Positions 22,268 to 35,404 of a stretch of DNA of 64,000 bases are shown here, one piece after another. Within the stretch, counting starts at the first letter, position 1. Every line of letters starts with the position of its first letter. Below the pieces are notes generated by a model. It saw only the letters and a program-made list of their open reading frames with translations. It was not told the DNA's origin and ran no database searches. The stretch lies in NCBI GenBank assembly GCA_019775845.1, contig JADQAV010000046.1:124001-188000 (forward strand), written 5' to 3'. The DNA is from Myrmaecium sp. VS I D KN 1 (Eukaryota; Ascomycota; Dothideomycetes; Valsariales; Valsariaceae). A program made the position numbers and the translations under genes.

Positions 22268-24229
22268 ATGCCTACCATCGCGGTGGTGAACTTCAACGTG
22301 GTGTGCGCCACCCTGGGGGGCTTCATCACTCTTTTCGGTTTGGTCTCGTATCTGATGAAGGAGAAGTTCTACCTCTCGGAAGCTTGTAAGGCAGTTTCCT
22401 ACTAAATTCGAAGACGATATGTTAATCTGCTGTCTCAGTGATTTCCACGGTGGCCGGACTGATCTTCTCACCCCACGCAACCAACCTCATCCGGCCGCAG
22501 GAGTATGCCTTAGGTTCCGAGGAAACTCTGAACACCATTACTCTCTATTTCACGCGCCTGGTGCTCGGCGTCCAGCTCGTTCTCGCCGGCGTCCAGCTGC
22601 CCAGTCGGTACCTCCGGATCGAATGGAAGAGCCTATCGTTGCTACTCGGGCCCGGCATGACTGTAATGTGGATCTCCACCAGCCTGCTGGTCTGGGGGCT
22701 CGTGCCGAACCTGTCCATCCTGCAGGCTCTCGCGGTCGGCGCCTGCGTCACGCCGACCGACCCCGTGCTGTCCAACAGCATCGTCAAGGGCAAGTTTGCG
22801 GACAAGAACGTCCCGAAGCCGCTGCAGAAGATCATTGTTGCCGAGTCAGGAGCCAATGATGGGCTTGGTTACCCGTTCCTCTTCCTGCCCCTGTACTTGA
22901 TCAAGTACGTCGCTATGGATGGTGCGGGTCAGCACGGCGGTGCGAGAAAAGCAATGGGCCTCTGGTTCGGGGAGACTTGGGGCTACACGATCCTGCTCAG
23001 TGTTGTGTATGGCGCCGCTGTTGGCTGGCTCGCCAAAGAATTACTTCATTGGGCTGAGGCTAGAAGATATGTAGACAGAGAAAGCTTTTTGGTCTTTGCC
23101 ATCACGTTAGCAGTACGTATCCGCTCATCGAAAATAGTATCCATGCTAATAGGTGCGTTTAGCTGTTCATAGTGGGGACTGTAGGCATGATTGGTAGTGA
23201 TGATGTCCTGGCTTGCTTCATAGCTGGAAACGTCTTCACATGGGAGTACGTCGTTTCCTTCTAAAAGCGCGTGTGTGTGTGCTAACGGCTGGTGGTAGTG
23301 ACTGGTTCCGCCTTGAAACACTGGATGATTCCCTTCAGCCAACGATTGACATGCTACTAAACGTAGCGGTATTTATCTGGTTCGGGGCGATCACTCCGTG
23401 GTACGCATTTGCCCACAACAGTGTGATCCCCATATACAGACTCGTGCCGCTAGGCATCCTTGTGCTCTTGCTTCGTCGGCTCCCCATCATCATGCTCATG
23501 CATAAAAAGATCCACCAGATCGAAGAGTTCCGTCAAGCTCTATTTGTTGGCTTCTTCGGGCCCATCGGCGTCAGTGCCATCTTTTACCTCTACGTTAGCC
23601 TAGACTTCCTGAGCACCATCACGGTGGACGGGGAGCAGCGGGAAGACGCGAAGCAGCTGGGCGAAGTCATGAACGTGGTTATCTGGTTCCTTGCGATCTG
23701 CAGTATTGTGAGCCGATCCGACATCCGCACCCAATCACCGTCTGTTGCTAACCAAATCCAGGTTGTGCATGGCCTCAGCATCCCGCTGGGTAAGCTCGGC
23801 TACTACCTGCCGCGTACCATTTCCCAAGTATACAGCACGCCCAGCGACGAGCCTGAGCCGTTCCACATCCGCGAGCACGCCATCCATGGCGAGCAGCACC
23901 TCGAACTCAGCGCGCTCGGCCGTGGTGGGGTGTCGAGCTCTCGCGCCCCGACCATCCTTCCCCGACCCATGTTCCGCATCGGCCGCTCGGTCATCAAGAA
24001 CAAGCGTCCACATGGGCCACAGAACGAGGAGGGCCGCTCACGGTCCCAATCCACGGCGCAGAGACGGCAGGAGGAGACCGCGGCGTCCGGCGAGAGCTCC
24101 CCGGGTGAAGACAGTCGTGACGAATCGAAGAGGATAGACGACTCCACCGCGAACCTCCAGGCGCAGCGGGCGATCCGTTTTCCGGACGAAGTGCCGTACG
24201 GCAGGGGGAACGAGGAGCGCAACCCTTGA
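22268..24229 (+). CDS. Na+(K+)/H+ antiporter, Nha1 type
   Basis: Five exons (22268-22385, 22439-23112, 23163-23245, 23299-23707, 23762-24229) encode 583 residues, phases consistent. Known role: plasma-membrane exchange of cytosolic Na+ or K+ for external protons, giving salt tolerance and pH control. Seen: the fungal Nha1 N-terminus (VVCATLGGFITLFGLVSYLM), about 11-12 hydrophobic segments, the ion-site motifs TPTDPVLSNSI and ESGANDGLGYPF that hold the essential aspartates, and MIGSDDVLACFIAGN. After about residue 435 the protein is cytosolic, Arg/Ser-rich and disordered. The tail is short (about 150 residues); many fungal Nha1 proteins have tails of several hundred residues, so regulation through the tail may be reduced. 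Confidence 0.93.
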
Positions 24230-25047
24230 CCTACGCCATCTTACCGTGTTCGAGGCCTTATTGGCCTCTTTCCCTTGTTCTGAGCGCATACGCGTGCGAC
24301 AGGGGTAGAAACGAGATGGCATGGTCAATATCTGCGAGAACGTGGCGAACTATCTAATCTCATACAATCTCCCTTTGAGTCCATTCAGTTTGTGCTTCTG
24401 CGTTTAGATCGCACTTCAGACGAAAAGTTAGAATACTATTTAGAATGTCCATCCCGACTGGTTCCAGGTGGGAGTGTGTCACATTATAGACGGTGCGCCG
24501 GCTTCCGCGGTCCGTGGATCCTTCCGACCATCGAAGCAGCCAGCCGTTGGCCCCAGCCTTACCCCGGATCAGCATCCGCGCACGTGAACCCGCGGGAGGC
24601 CGCACTTCATGCGGGAGCTGAGCTTGTGCACTTCCTAGCTAGGACTGATCCGTGTACGTCACCGGTCACCTCAAAGCCCAATTATAGTGCGAGCCATAAC
24701 ATTACTTTTCTCGTTAGCGATTATGTGAAACTTAGGAATACACTGGAGCATATCGAAATACATCACTCTCCTCCGATGGGTCCACCTGCTCAGGCTTTCT
24801 CCCCTTCCCCCCGTCAGCCTCGCCAAGAAAGAAAAACCGATGCCTTCACAGTCCTGCTCGCGAACCCTTCCAAAAACAGCACCTGGTCTTCCGTGTAACG
24901 CCGAATGCTACCGCCGCCCTTGTCGAAGAACCCATCCGCCCTCCGCTAGTCCTGTGCTTCTCGTCAGGGCGATATCGTACGGTACAAATGATGTAAAAGT
25001 GCCGCCAAGTGCGACGTCGAGACGATGGACAGTATCTCGGATTGTCC
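24230..25047. other. Convergent intergenic region, antiporter and ERD2
   Basis: A 168-codon frame (24392-24898, plus) begins with a non-ATG codon, has no motif and lies between two 3' ends. I treat it as non-coding. Confidence 0.5.
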
Positions 25048-25949
25048 TTACACGGGAAGGTTGAATTTCTTCCCCTGAATGACCCTATGAATCGTTTAGT
25101 ACAGCGTCCGTGGCCCAGCACCAATGTACTAACTTTGTGTAATAGATCCAGAAGAAGTCGGAGTAGAGGATCGTCTGGATGATGCCGGCGATCACAGCGA
25201 TGGGCTCAAAGAACCTCGGCCTCTCGAAGAAGTAGCGGTAGATCCAGTTGGGGATGTACAGGGCCCGGTAGATTCCGAGCGCGAAGAGGTAATGCGTCGT
25301 AATTGTCTCGGCCTCGCCGGTCCTCTGAAGCATGAACAACTGGGGGAGAATCGCGACGGACTCTAACCAGATGGAGAAGGCCCAAAGGATCTAGCCGGAG
25401 TTAATGGATAGCTCTGCCGCCGGAGATTATTGCTTGCCCTACCTCAGTGATCGAGTATTCCTTGGGAAACAGTATCGCCAGAACCGCGCTTGCGCCCAGG
25501 AGGTATTGTACTTTGAACGTATCGAGGTTGGGGTCATGCGTCGGCTTGTAATCGTTCAACATCAGGTAGACTGTGTATGCGGACGAGCTGATGAAGATTA
25601 TCTTCATGATCGTGTTGTAAAGGCTTCCGGGGTGGTAGAAGGTCCAGAGAAGATCGACATAGCGGGTGACATAGACGAGGAGATAGAGGAACTGCGACTT
25701 GAAGGAGATGCCGGCAGCGCTCTGGAGCTGGGTCAGCGCATGGCGTGAGGCGACAACAGGAAGTCAGGACATACGCTCGACGTCTTCATCTTGTGTAGAA
25801 GTATCAATATGGATATTAAGTGGGATAAATCCCCTAGAGCTCAACATTAGCTGCTGTTTACCGCAGCAGGCGGATCTTCTGCGCCAATTGACAGCATGCC
25901 AATTCTAGGGCGACTCCAAGGACGCACCTAATAACCTGAAGAGATTCAT
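25048..25949 (-). CDS. ERD2: ER lumen protein-retaining receptor Erd2
   Basis: Five exons: 25949-25928, 25833-25775, 25721-25443, 25390-25134 and 25084-25048, encoding 217 residues. Known role: a Golgi receptor that binds the C-terminal HDEL/KDEL signal of escaped ER proteins and returns them in COPI vesicles. Seen: the short first exon MNLFRLLG, then [25 protein letters not shown]-like [12 protein letters not shown], the ligand-site region around [12 protein letters not shown] and the [12 protein letters not shown] loop. The protein ends in a cytosolic basic tail, [12 protein letters not shown], close to the fungal consensus. Seven membrane segments are expected and visible. All introns are 49-94 nt with standard GT-AG ends. 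The length agrees with the family (about 212 residues). Confidence 0.95.
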
Positions 25950-28900
25950 TGTGACGGTTGGTCAGAGTCGCTTGCTGGAAGCGCGGTCTTTAAGCACAAA
26001 AGAACGGTGCCGGGACGGCTTGGTCGGTGATGAAGCTCGGGAGACATTATAACACGAAGCCAGAAGGTCCCCTGTCCGCCAAGAGTCCCTTGGACGATCC
26101 GCACGCGTCGAGTTGACCTTCCACCTGTCAAGTACCACTCTCCCTTTTTGCAACCCAATAATATCTGGATTCTCCTCAGGAGAGACAACATGAGCCAACA
26201 CCGACCCCGGACATTGCTGTTGCCAAATGGAAGGACGAACGGGATCTTCGTCTGATCAGAGAGATCGCTTCAGAGACTGTTGTCCTCCAGGCCAAGTTGA
26301 TCAGTCTACTCCGAAGAGGTGACTGCAAAAGCAAATGCATTATGGCCGGAAGGGCCTTGCGTACTGCTAATATCTGGTCCAATTGGCGAGTTGGCGATCC
26401 GATAGCATTGATATCATCCAAGAGACCGACACGCCTCCTCATTCTACGCCCTCGGCTAGACAAGGCTGAGCTGGGTGACAATGAGTGTGAATCCTGCTGT
26501 GACACGATCAAAGCGGAAATAACACTACCAAGCAGCCTGTTAGAGTTCTGGAGTGGTTAGTGAAACACACGTATGCGAATATCTTCATTTCATTACTAGT
26601 TTGCGTCTCTCACAAACTTGTCTGCGTCTCATCTGCTTCGTTCATCAACACGCTCCATAAAACTGGCGTCAAAGCGCTCGGCACGTTTATCATTGAACGC
26701 CAAACCAACAGCATAGACCGGCTCCTTGCAGCGAGAGGTTTCACTGGTCCTGCAAGGACATACCCTTCGCGCGCCAGCTCGCCGATGTTCCCCATTGCTA
26801 TGGGTTTAACGATCGGTTTATCAATATCGAGAAGTTCTTCTCAGACAATACATGGACGCTACCATGGCTGTTGAGTTCTATAGCAGAAGCCAAAGAGGGA
26901 CGGGGTCAGAAGGAATCACCATCTGGTCAGTGGTTGTGAGACTGTCGTCAACTAGCTGGGTCACTTCCTATCGACGATGACGTGCTCTTCTCTGCTGGGT
27001 TGTTGTTTGCCATATGTGCATGGTTGTCGCACGCAAGGTGACCTTGCTGCTTACATTATTAAGCGCTCTCCTGTTTTGGTATCATCCAAAGGAGTCGTAC
27101 GGTGCTAGCATGGATATTCCACGGAGCTGACTTGGATACAGGCATGTATAATGCACTTACGGTGAACAATATGAGGTCCTACCAAGACGACAAGAATCTT
27201 CCATATTCCGAAGAAGCTGAACATATACTAATAACTATTCTCGGACTGAGAAAGAGCTGGCAAAGTGGCGAGATGTCGGAGCTGGGTGTAAAGGCCTTGC
27301 ATAATGTGTTCTCTGATATCGACATAGGCACCCAAAATAACAGCAGGGCCTGGAGAGACGAGTTAAACATCCTCCGAAGGGAGGCAGAGGCACAAATATC
27401 GGTGTAGCCATGGGAAACCCAGTCTTTTAGCCGACAATTCTGCTCTGGCACGGTCAGTTGAACGTTTCCCGAAGTGAGCAGAGCGGTATAAATGCCATAT
27501 GGAACTGAAACAAACTGCCGGAAGACCTCACATGCCCTTGTGGTACACCTTCGCTGCATATAGGCCCAGCATTCGACTCTATGTCATATCAGTGCCTTTG
27601 TGCGAGAATATTCTGTGGGATCTGCGACTTCCCTCTGTATCGATTCTTCAAGGGGTTTCGCAACACATGCTCCGGAGGTGGATCGCCATGATAAAAGCAA
27701 GCGTCTTCACTCTCAAGTATGCCCACAGTCGATTTCGCCTAAGTTTACCACAACCAGCAGAAGTAGGCCCCTTGGGGGAGCTTCTCTCTGAACCGTCAAG
27801 ACTGCGCGTTCTCGCCAAAAGCACTAGTCACACTCCGGGTCCATGGGAGGACCATCTGAGGCCTTTGGACCGAGGATTACGGCATACAAACTGTCTTGTA
27901 AGTATCAAGCTGGTCCTCCGCATTCTGAAACCAGAACCAGAGGGCCTGAATGTCGACATCTGCTTAGCATGTGGCGATGGCATTGTGAAGCTTCAATGCA
28001 GAACGAGTTGTCCGTAAGAAAGTTGGCTGGAGACGCTCTATCATTTGCTCGGTTCAAGAACTGGCGGCGAACAGTCTGTTTGTGTACAGCGGGCCATACA
28101 GTTCAGAGTCGGTCTTTGGAAACATGACGACCATAGACCTCTTAACAATACGGTCAATTCTCTGCAGGCTGCTCGGCCTAAATATGAGATAGTCAACAAT
28201 ATGAGGAGTGCGGTAGACCTGGCTCATAATCGCTTGGTTTGCTCATTCACTGGGTCAAGGTAACAAAGACATAGAGAAGACACAGGCCTTAGTAGCAACA
28301 CTTCAGGCCCATTGTGTAATTTCTTCTCAAGTTTGACGGCATGACCGTCTGGAGAGCTTAACGTACGCGACGGATCTACCCGGACATGTGTTAGAGGTGA
28401 TATATGATGACGCCGGGCTAACAGCTGCTGTGATCGGTGTTGATTACGACGGCAAACAGACAAGGGGTGAACGTCCATGTCTCACGCGGGGATATGAAAT
28501 GCAAGGCTGTACTCCGAAGGCGTTTGGGTAAATCTAGACGCCATCCTAGGATCGATGGTGCCGGAACTTAGTTCGTGAACTTGTCATGCACCTATTGGTA
28601 GATCCCATAGGGATGTACGAAAAGCAGCAAATCAATGACGGCCTGGTGATAACAAACGATCGATGAGTTGGTAGAATCCTCTTTTACCAACCCCTATATG
28701 TTCACACATAAAAGGCCCGGAACTCATGCATTTCGCTGAACTCATGGTTCCCCGTCCAGCGCTAAAGCTGTCACTGCTGGGTTGAGTTAAGCGTCAGAAC
28801 AAGTCATCGCTTCCGCTTCCCGCGCGCCAAGAGCTCGCCATCCGCAGCTACTTGCAATTCCACCGCTTAACGTTTCCAGGTTCCTCCTCTCCACCACAGC

Positions 28901-28996
28901 ACCCTCTGCAATTCTGCATTCACCTACCGCTGTCGTCAATTAGCTTCTCTTAAACCTCCTAACTGGCTCGGCGCAGTTGGCTCTGTGTCCGTCAAG
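25950..28996. other. Gene-poor region with unassigned open frames
   Basis: About 3 kb between divergent ERD2 and the EDC4 gene. A plus-strand stretch at about 26180-26559 is open and reads like protein (KWKDERDLRLIREIASETVV, then LISLLRRGDCK). Further plus-strand pieces lie at 27102-27407 and 27499-28017. None has a recognised domain, and I could not join them by a consistent splice model. They may be remnants of one or more decayed genes, or chance frames. The last 150 bases are the EDC4 leader. Confidence 0.4.
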
Positions 28997-31900
28997 ATGG
29001 CTGACCTCCAGGAGCTCTTCGCTCGCCTCAAGAGTCCGCCAACGACTGCGTCACCGACTTCGGGACATGGCGCGCAGTCTTACCGTGCCCCGTCTGTCTC
29101 ATCGCCAGTGTTCTCCCCGGATCCCTCTGGTCCTCAACCGCATCATCAGTCGGCTATCATGAGTCCGAACTCGTCGACTGCGAATACTCCAGCTCCGGAG
29201 CAAGGCTCTGCCGACCGCACGATGAACCTGTTGAGCTTGCTGAAATTCAACCAGCCCTCGCAAGGTTCTTCTGTGGCCCAGCCGGCCGCTCCTAGCGAGC
29301 CCCGGCCCTCCCACAATGTGTTTCAGCATGCTCAAGCTCCTGGTCATTCCCAAAGCTCGCATGCTCGCGGAATTTCGGCGTCTGATCTGGTGGCGTCATT
29401 CATGCCCAAGCAACCTGCGTCTCCCGCAGCACACTCTCCTGCCCTGACGGCACCCGCCCACAGTCAGGTCGACCCCCGTGGTGAACATGCTCCATCTACG
29501 GAAAACCCGCAGGATCTGCTGCTCAGGCTTCTCAGTCAGCCAAAGCCCCCTCAAAGCGATGCTGCCTCTTCGGCCCCCAGGGATGAGCGTCATGCATCAG
29601 CGACTGCTAGGGACAGCTCACCTGCTCACGTCTTCGGCAGCCCGAATGCCGCACAGACCTCATTTGATCCCGCGGTGACTGCTAAGAAGGGCCCGATTTT
29701 CACCAACTTCAACCCGTTCGACCAACTGTCCGCTGCTACCTCACGTTCTCGTACTCCAAAGCCAGACACTCAGTCCCGAGCCGGTACGCCGAAGGTGGAA
29801 CTCCTCGGCCACCGCAAGGATGATGTGTCAGACTCCCAGCCACACGAATCCGTTTCCGAAGCTGTTTCGGGGGTTGGAGAGCAAGTCGCTAAGGAAGTTG
29901 CGGAAACGGTTGCTCAAGCCGAATCGAAGTCCAACGGCCAGAAGGGTACATCCGCCGGTACTGCCTCCTCTGAATCTAACGGTGACGTCCAAGACGCCGC
30001 GATTGAAACAAAGCGCGAGCCCAAGGGTGAAACCATAGTTGACTCGGAGAAATCTGCGGCAGAAAGCCGGCCGACCAATGAGACAGGTCACGAAAATATT
30101 GCCGATAGCTGGGAGAATGTTGAAGCTGATGACAGCTCAAAGAACGAGGGCTTTGCGGTCCGCGTCTACAACTTCCCAATGCGTCCTTTCACTTCCATCG
30201 GCGTCAAGCTGCCTCGAAACACGGCAGCCAACATCCGACCGGATATTGTTATGGACATTGCTCGTCTCAAGAAGGAATTCGACCAAATTGACCGTAACTT
30301 GGTTGCAGCCTCAAAACATTTTATCGTCTATGCTCTTTCGAGGAATGGTGGCATGCGCCTGATTCGCCAGGAGAGTGGGGAATATCGCCAGGTCTTCCAA
30401 AACTATAAAGAGCGCGTCTTCAATTTGTCGATATGCTCGAGCCATACAAGCACTGGTGCAGAAGAGGAAACTGTTCTGGGCACTGGTGTCAACGGGACTG
30501 TCTTCTGGTGTCCCTCGATCCAGGGCGGCGCTCCTGACGCTTTCACCATCGACGACCTTGACTCAAACAGTCTAATCTTCCCGCCCGCTCCCGCTCATGA
30601 CGACAACACATCCGGTGGGCAACTGAAGACGAGGGCTAAGACTAGCAGTCGTCATCCTGAGTATTTCGCAGTCGGTAGGGGCAAGTCTATTCATATCGTC
30701 TGGCCTAAGGTTGCCATGTCTGCGTACATGAATCAGGAAACTCGTGTGTGCAACAGCGAGAAGTACCTGGAGGAGCGCTCACTGAAGATTTCGACTGGCA
30801 GAGCTGGAAAAGACTTTGCCTTCAGTGAGGACGACACTGTAATTGCAACTCTCGACAAGGCCGGAAAAATCCGCTTTTGGGACATTCGGCCTCTGACCGA
30901 CCCTGCTCTTCAGGACCCTCAAACACCTGTGGAGCCCAAGGAAGTCACTTCTCCGCTGCTCACGTTTGTTACCACTCGCCAAAATGAGAAGGCTTGGCCA
31001 ACCTCCTTATTCTTCGTTGATAAAGAACGTCCCTGCTCAAAGGGTATCGCTCTTCGGTACCTCATCGTCGGTATGAAGCAGAACCATACCCTGCAGTTGT
31101 GGGACCTCGGCCTCGGCAAAGCTGTTCAGGAAATCAACCTTCCTCATGAAAACGAATCGGATGCGATTTGCAGCGTAGCCTATCACCCTAAGACGGGTAT
31201 CCTAGCGGTGGGCCATCCTACACGCAACTCTATCTATTTCATCCACATTTCGGCTCCGCGATATAACATTCCCGGGGTCATGTCTCAGGCCAAATATATC
31301 AGTGCCCTAGCTGGTCTTGAGAAGGGTATTTCGATTAACAAGCCAGACGCCACAGCTATCATGAGCGGTATCCGCGAGTTCTCTTTCTCCAGCAAAGGCC
31401 AACTGCGCAGTCTATACATGCTCAACGAACCTGCTGGCGACAGTGGGACCGGTGACGCCGACGATGCTCCTCTCTTCGAACTATACGTTATGCACTCGAA
31501 GGGAGTCACCTGCCTTAGTATCCGTAGGGAAGACCTTGGTTGGACCAAGGATTCGAGGGTACATCATCCGATTAACGATGGTGAGAAGACTGGCGCTCTT
31601 GAGGTAGATATTCTGCGCCCCCCTGCCCCAGACTCGTCTGTCAGTGGTGAGTCGGTCGCACAGGCCGCCTCCCGATCTCAGTCCGTGGCCCGAGAGAGTT
31701 CACAGAGGGAAAGCGCTACGATTTCCCGGACTGCTTCGCAAACACCCGAAGCAACTATGAGACAGTCGACATTGGCGAAAGTGGAGAGCAAACAAGATGC
31801 AGCCCGCGCAGCAATCATTAACGGAGGAGAAAAGAGCGAGAAGAAGAAAAAGAAGAAGCGCACGGAAGCTGAAACAGCTTCTCAACTTTCAAACACCACG

Positions 31901-33256
31901 CGCACTGCGAGTGCTTCTGCGTCTTCATACGCCAACGCCGCACAACGTGCACCATCACCTTCTCAGCCTGTACAAGCCAGCGATGCTAAATCCGATGCAC
32001 CTTCCCATCTTGAGGCACTTCTCAAACAAATCGATGACCGTCTCGTTGGAGAAACGCAGAAAATCACGTCCCTGCCAGACCTTATCACAGAGCGCTTTTC
32101 GCATGAGATCGGAGCGATGCAGCGCAAGTATGATGAAGACCGTCGCGTCCGTGATGCCGCCGAGACAGCCCGTCAAGATGCCGTGCTTCGTTTGGTGTCG
32201 ACTACCCTTGGCGAGAATGTGGAGAAGAGTCTCTCCCGTATCGTAACGACTTCCATCCAGTCCTCTATTGTTCCTGCGCTGTCTGATATCGTTTCTGCAA
32301 GCGTAGACCGCAGACTATCCGAGGTTTTGCACAGCTCGATCCAAACGTCTCTTCCTCGCGAAATCAAAAGCACGCTCCAGCCGGCTCTCGGTCGTGCTCT
32401 GCAGGAGCCAGAGGTTTTGAGCGTGTTGACTTCACAGATTCAGCCGATCATTGCGGGAGCGATGGAGGCTGTTGCTCGTTCCTCCGCTCAAGCTGCTGCC
32501 CATGCGGCCTCCAGCGCCACCGAACGCCGGTTAATGGAACAGCTTCGACAAGCCGAGCAGCAACGTCAATACGACTCAGCCAAGGTCGATCATCTCAGCA
32601 ACCTCGTGCGTAGTTTGGCCGAGACTGTGCAGAGCATGGCGGCTTCCCAAAGCGATTTCCAGGGCCGCATCCTTGAACTCCAACGCCAAATCGGAGCAGA
32701 GCGTGCACCCTCCCAGCATTCGCACGGCGCTAGTCGCCAATCCTTGAACACCCCGACACGCTCCCCTCGGGACGAGGAGCAGGAGATGATTACTCGTTTG
32801 TTGACCGAGGGCAAATATGAAGAGGGCACTTTAATGGTATGTTTCAAAGCTCACTGGCTCAATTGATCAAGGTCTCGATATGCTAACCCTCCACTTCAGT
32901 GGCTGCATTCTGCCCGCCAAGCCCAACTCTTCGACAAGCTCTTCGTGCGCTGCAATCCTACCTATATCAGAGAAATCAATCCTCTCATCGCAGTCACTGT
33001 TGCTGTCACAATCACCAACACCTTCGATACCTGGTTGGCTGAACGTCTGGTTTGGCTTGAGACGATCCTTACCTCGATCAACCCAAGGGATAAGGAAATC
33101 AATGAGGTCATCCCAAAGATTATGGATACCATCGCCTCTCGCCTTGAAGCTGCCTACGTGCATATTGCTGACAACGAACCGGGCAATGCAATCCTCAGGA
33201 AGATTTCGGCTTTGATCCACCGGGCCAAAGAGCTCAGGATTGAAGCGGAGGCTTGA
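28997..33256 (+). CDS. Edc4/Ge-1-like mRNA decapping scaffold
   Basis: Exons 28997-32836 and 32900-33256 encode 1398 residues. The intron is GTATGT...TTCAG, with ATG|TGG at the join. Known role: Edc4 (S. pombe Pdc1) links Dcp2, Dcp1 and partners in P-bodies. Seen: a long disordered Ser/Pro/Gln N-terminus (1-390), with short hydrophobic motifs such as LLSLLKFNQ and LLLRLLSQP that could bind partners; a WD40-type region (about 390-830), starting RVYNFPMRPFTSIGVK and including KIRFWDIRPL and LQLWDLGLG blades; a low-complexity linker with a KKKKKK cluster; a coiled coil (about 1020-1250); and the conserved helical C-terminal domain after the intron, WLHSARQAQLFDKLFVRC. The domain order matches Ge-1 proteins. 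The last intron falls just before the C-terminal domain. Confidence 0.88.
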
Positions 33257-34806
33257 GGGTATGCATAGTGGCCTGCTGTGCAAACACTGAACACTCCATG
33301 ATACCGTCACTCCGGTAGCCATTTCGCCCTCGTGCCCTGGTTGTGCGAAGGCTGCTGGTCGTAGCACGTTTACCGAAGCTGGAATACGCTTCGATATACC
33401 TGCTATGTTGTTGGTCACCTCTCGTTACCATTAACCTTCATCATGTACGCTATTTGACGTATATGTTATCGCCTATCACGATTTCGTGGATATCTTTCTA
33501 ACGACAACATACTATCACCAAAAAACTCAGTCATGGTAATTCCAAAGCATCGGTGGGAAACAGGCAAATGTCCAGGCTACTGGATGGATATGAGGCGAAA
33601 GTGCATTATTACGCATTTGCTCCTCTATGACACGGTCGATCTTGACGCACTTGATGATGGACGCTTTCATGATCTCTTTCGACTTCTGGCTGCTGGGACC
33701 TGCATACTTGCAAAGGGAAAATGGGAGAGTCGTGTGTTCAGTTGGATGCATCGGAGGACCGTCACGATTCACGGCTTAATTTCAACGAGGGGCTTGCTTC
33801 GGTTGAAACATCCCCTCTGCCTTTCCTTTCTTTAATCCGCCCGCTTTCCCTCATTGTCTTATACCCTTCCCAACTTCAAGTTCACTCATTTAGGGGACTG
33901 CACACATCTGGCGGACGCTTGGACCTTTTCTTCCAGTGTTGCTGTCGCTAGATACCGTAGCTCAAAATTCAAACGATGCAGGGGATCAAAGTGTGCATAG
34001 TGATTCGTACAGTTTCCTCGTCATTTGCGTGATCGGATGATTGATGCTCCGTCGCAGCTGGATGCAGGTGATTTCACGAGAATAGGGGGATAGATCGAGG
34101 GGTGAGGGTAAGAGGAAGACGTCGTGATTATGTACCCCGCCCTCTCTCTCCCTCTCCCCGAGACATCCTATCTTCACCCCACCCACACAGCCTACCTTTA
34201 TATCCTTTTATCCCTCCTTCCCTTCCCTTCCTTCGAGAAGAAAATATTAACATGAATTAGCACCACCCAAAAGGATCGAAGGAAATTTCTGAACTAACAA
34301 GGGGTAGAGTTTAAAAAGTAGAGGGAAAAAAAAGCAGTAACAAAAGAAAAAACGAAACTAGACGAAGGAGAATCTATCGTTACTATTATCTTGATTCCTT
34401 TTCCCCCCTTTTTTCTCTTCTGAGATATTCCCTTAATACTGTCTACGTTTGAGAGGGAGCGGAGAAAGGAGGATGGAAGCGAAAGGAAACGAAGAAGGAA
34501 AGCCCGAAAAGAAGAGGGAGAATAGGAGGAAGAGCCATATATTAGAAGTATAAGAGAGAGAAAAAAATATATATAAAAGAAGAAGAGGAAAGGAAAAAGA
34601 GGAAATGCGACGTTAAGAGCAGGGTGAACAAGTGGAAAAAGCGCCGACGAACCCCTTTACCCCTGTCTTATTAACTCCAGCGTCCCATCCGCTCTGCCCC
34701 CGTCCGGTGCGGCCATGAGGTCCCGGATATGAACCGTTCCGTTCCACCCCCTTCCCTGGCACTCTCTGAAAACACATCTCCTTCTCCTTTCTTCCCCAGC
34801 TCACCA
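33257..34806. other. Convergent intergenic region, EDC4 and SPT subunit
   Basis: No gene supported. Positions about 34230-34620 are purine- and A-rich on the plus strand, with ATATATA at 34566-34574, and form one of the most strand-asymmetric blocks in the window. They lie downstream of both genes. Confidence 0.6.
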
Positions 34807-35404
34807 TCACAAGCTCACGATCGTCTGCGGTCCGTCGACGGCCGCGCCGGCGCCCACGACGGAAGAAATAACAGCGTCCTTGACAGCGGCGAGGGTGGAG
34901 GAGGGGGCGGACGCGGCGGAAGACGGAGAAGAAGAAGCGGCGGCGAGCAGGCTGCGAACGACGTCGCGGACGCCGAGGGAGCCGCCGACGTCGTCACCGT
35001 TGACGCTGCTGGTGCCCTGCCAGTAGTAGGCGGCGCGGCGGGCGACGTTGGAGAAGTGGTCGGGCAGGTAGAGGGAGGTGGCGATGAGGATCATGGAGAG
35101 GAAGAGGAAGAGGAAGGAGTCTGGATGGGGAGGGGTGAGTTGGTTAGTGATGGGGGTTGTTGCTTGGGGCAACGGGAAAGAGAGGGAACGACGCACTGAA
35201 GATGAACTTCTCGGTCGGTGTGAGCATGTACAGGCTGAAGGTGACCTCGTACTGGTACCGCTTGCGGCGCAGCCACTGCAGCAGCGCGGTCGGGTAGAGC
35301 GTGGCGGCGGCGAGGAGCATGGCCGCGAGCGTGGTCGCGAGGATGACGGCGGCGGCGGTGGTGGAGGAGGAGATGCAGCCTAGCGGCGCGAGGACGTCGA
35401 GCAT
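34807..35404 (-). CDS. Serine palmitoyltransferase small-subunit-like protein
   Basis: Exons 35404-35197 and 35120-34807 give 173 residues. The donor is GTGCGT, the acceptor ATCCAG, and the join reads EKFIFNSFLFLF. Residues about 43-95 match the ssSPT pattern: an aromatic-rich YQYEVTFSLYMLTPTEKFIFN corresponds to the human YYQYLLVTALYML...ERTVFN core, followed by one membrane helix (SMILIATSLYLP). Known role: small subunits activate serine palmitoyltransferase, which condenses serine and acyl-CoA at the start of sphingolipid synthesis in the ER, and can set acyl-chain choice. Unusual here: an additional hydrophobic N-terminal segment (15-38) and an Ala/Ser-rich tail of about 75 residues. Animal ssSPT is only about 70-80 residues. 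The assignment rests on this short core. Confidence 0.72.

Noticed and set aside
24392-24898. 168-codon frame between the antiporter and ERD2
   Set aside because: It starts with a non-ATG codon, has no motif and lies between two convergent 3' ends.
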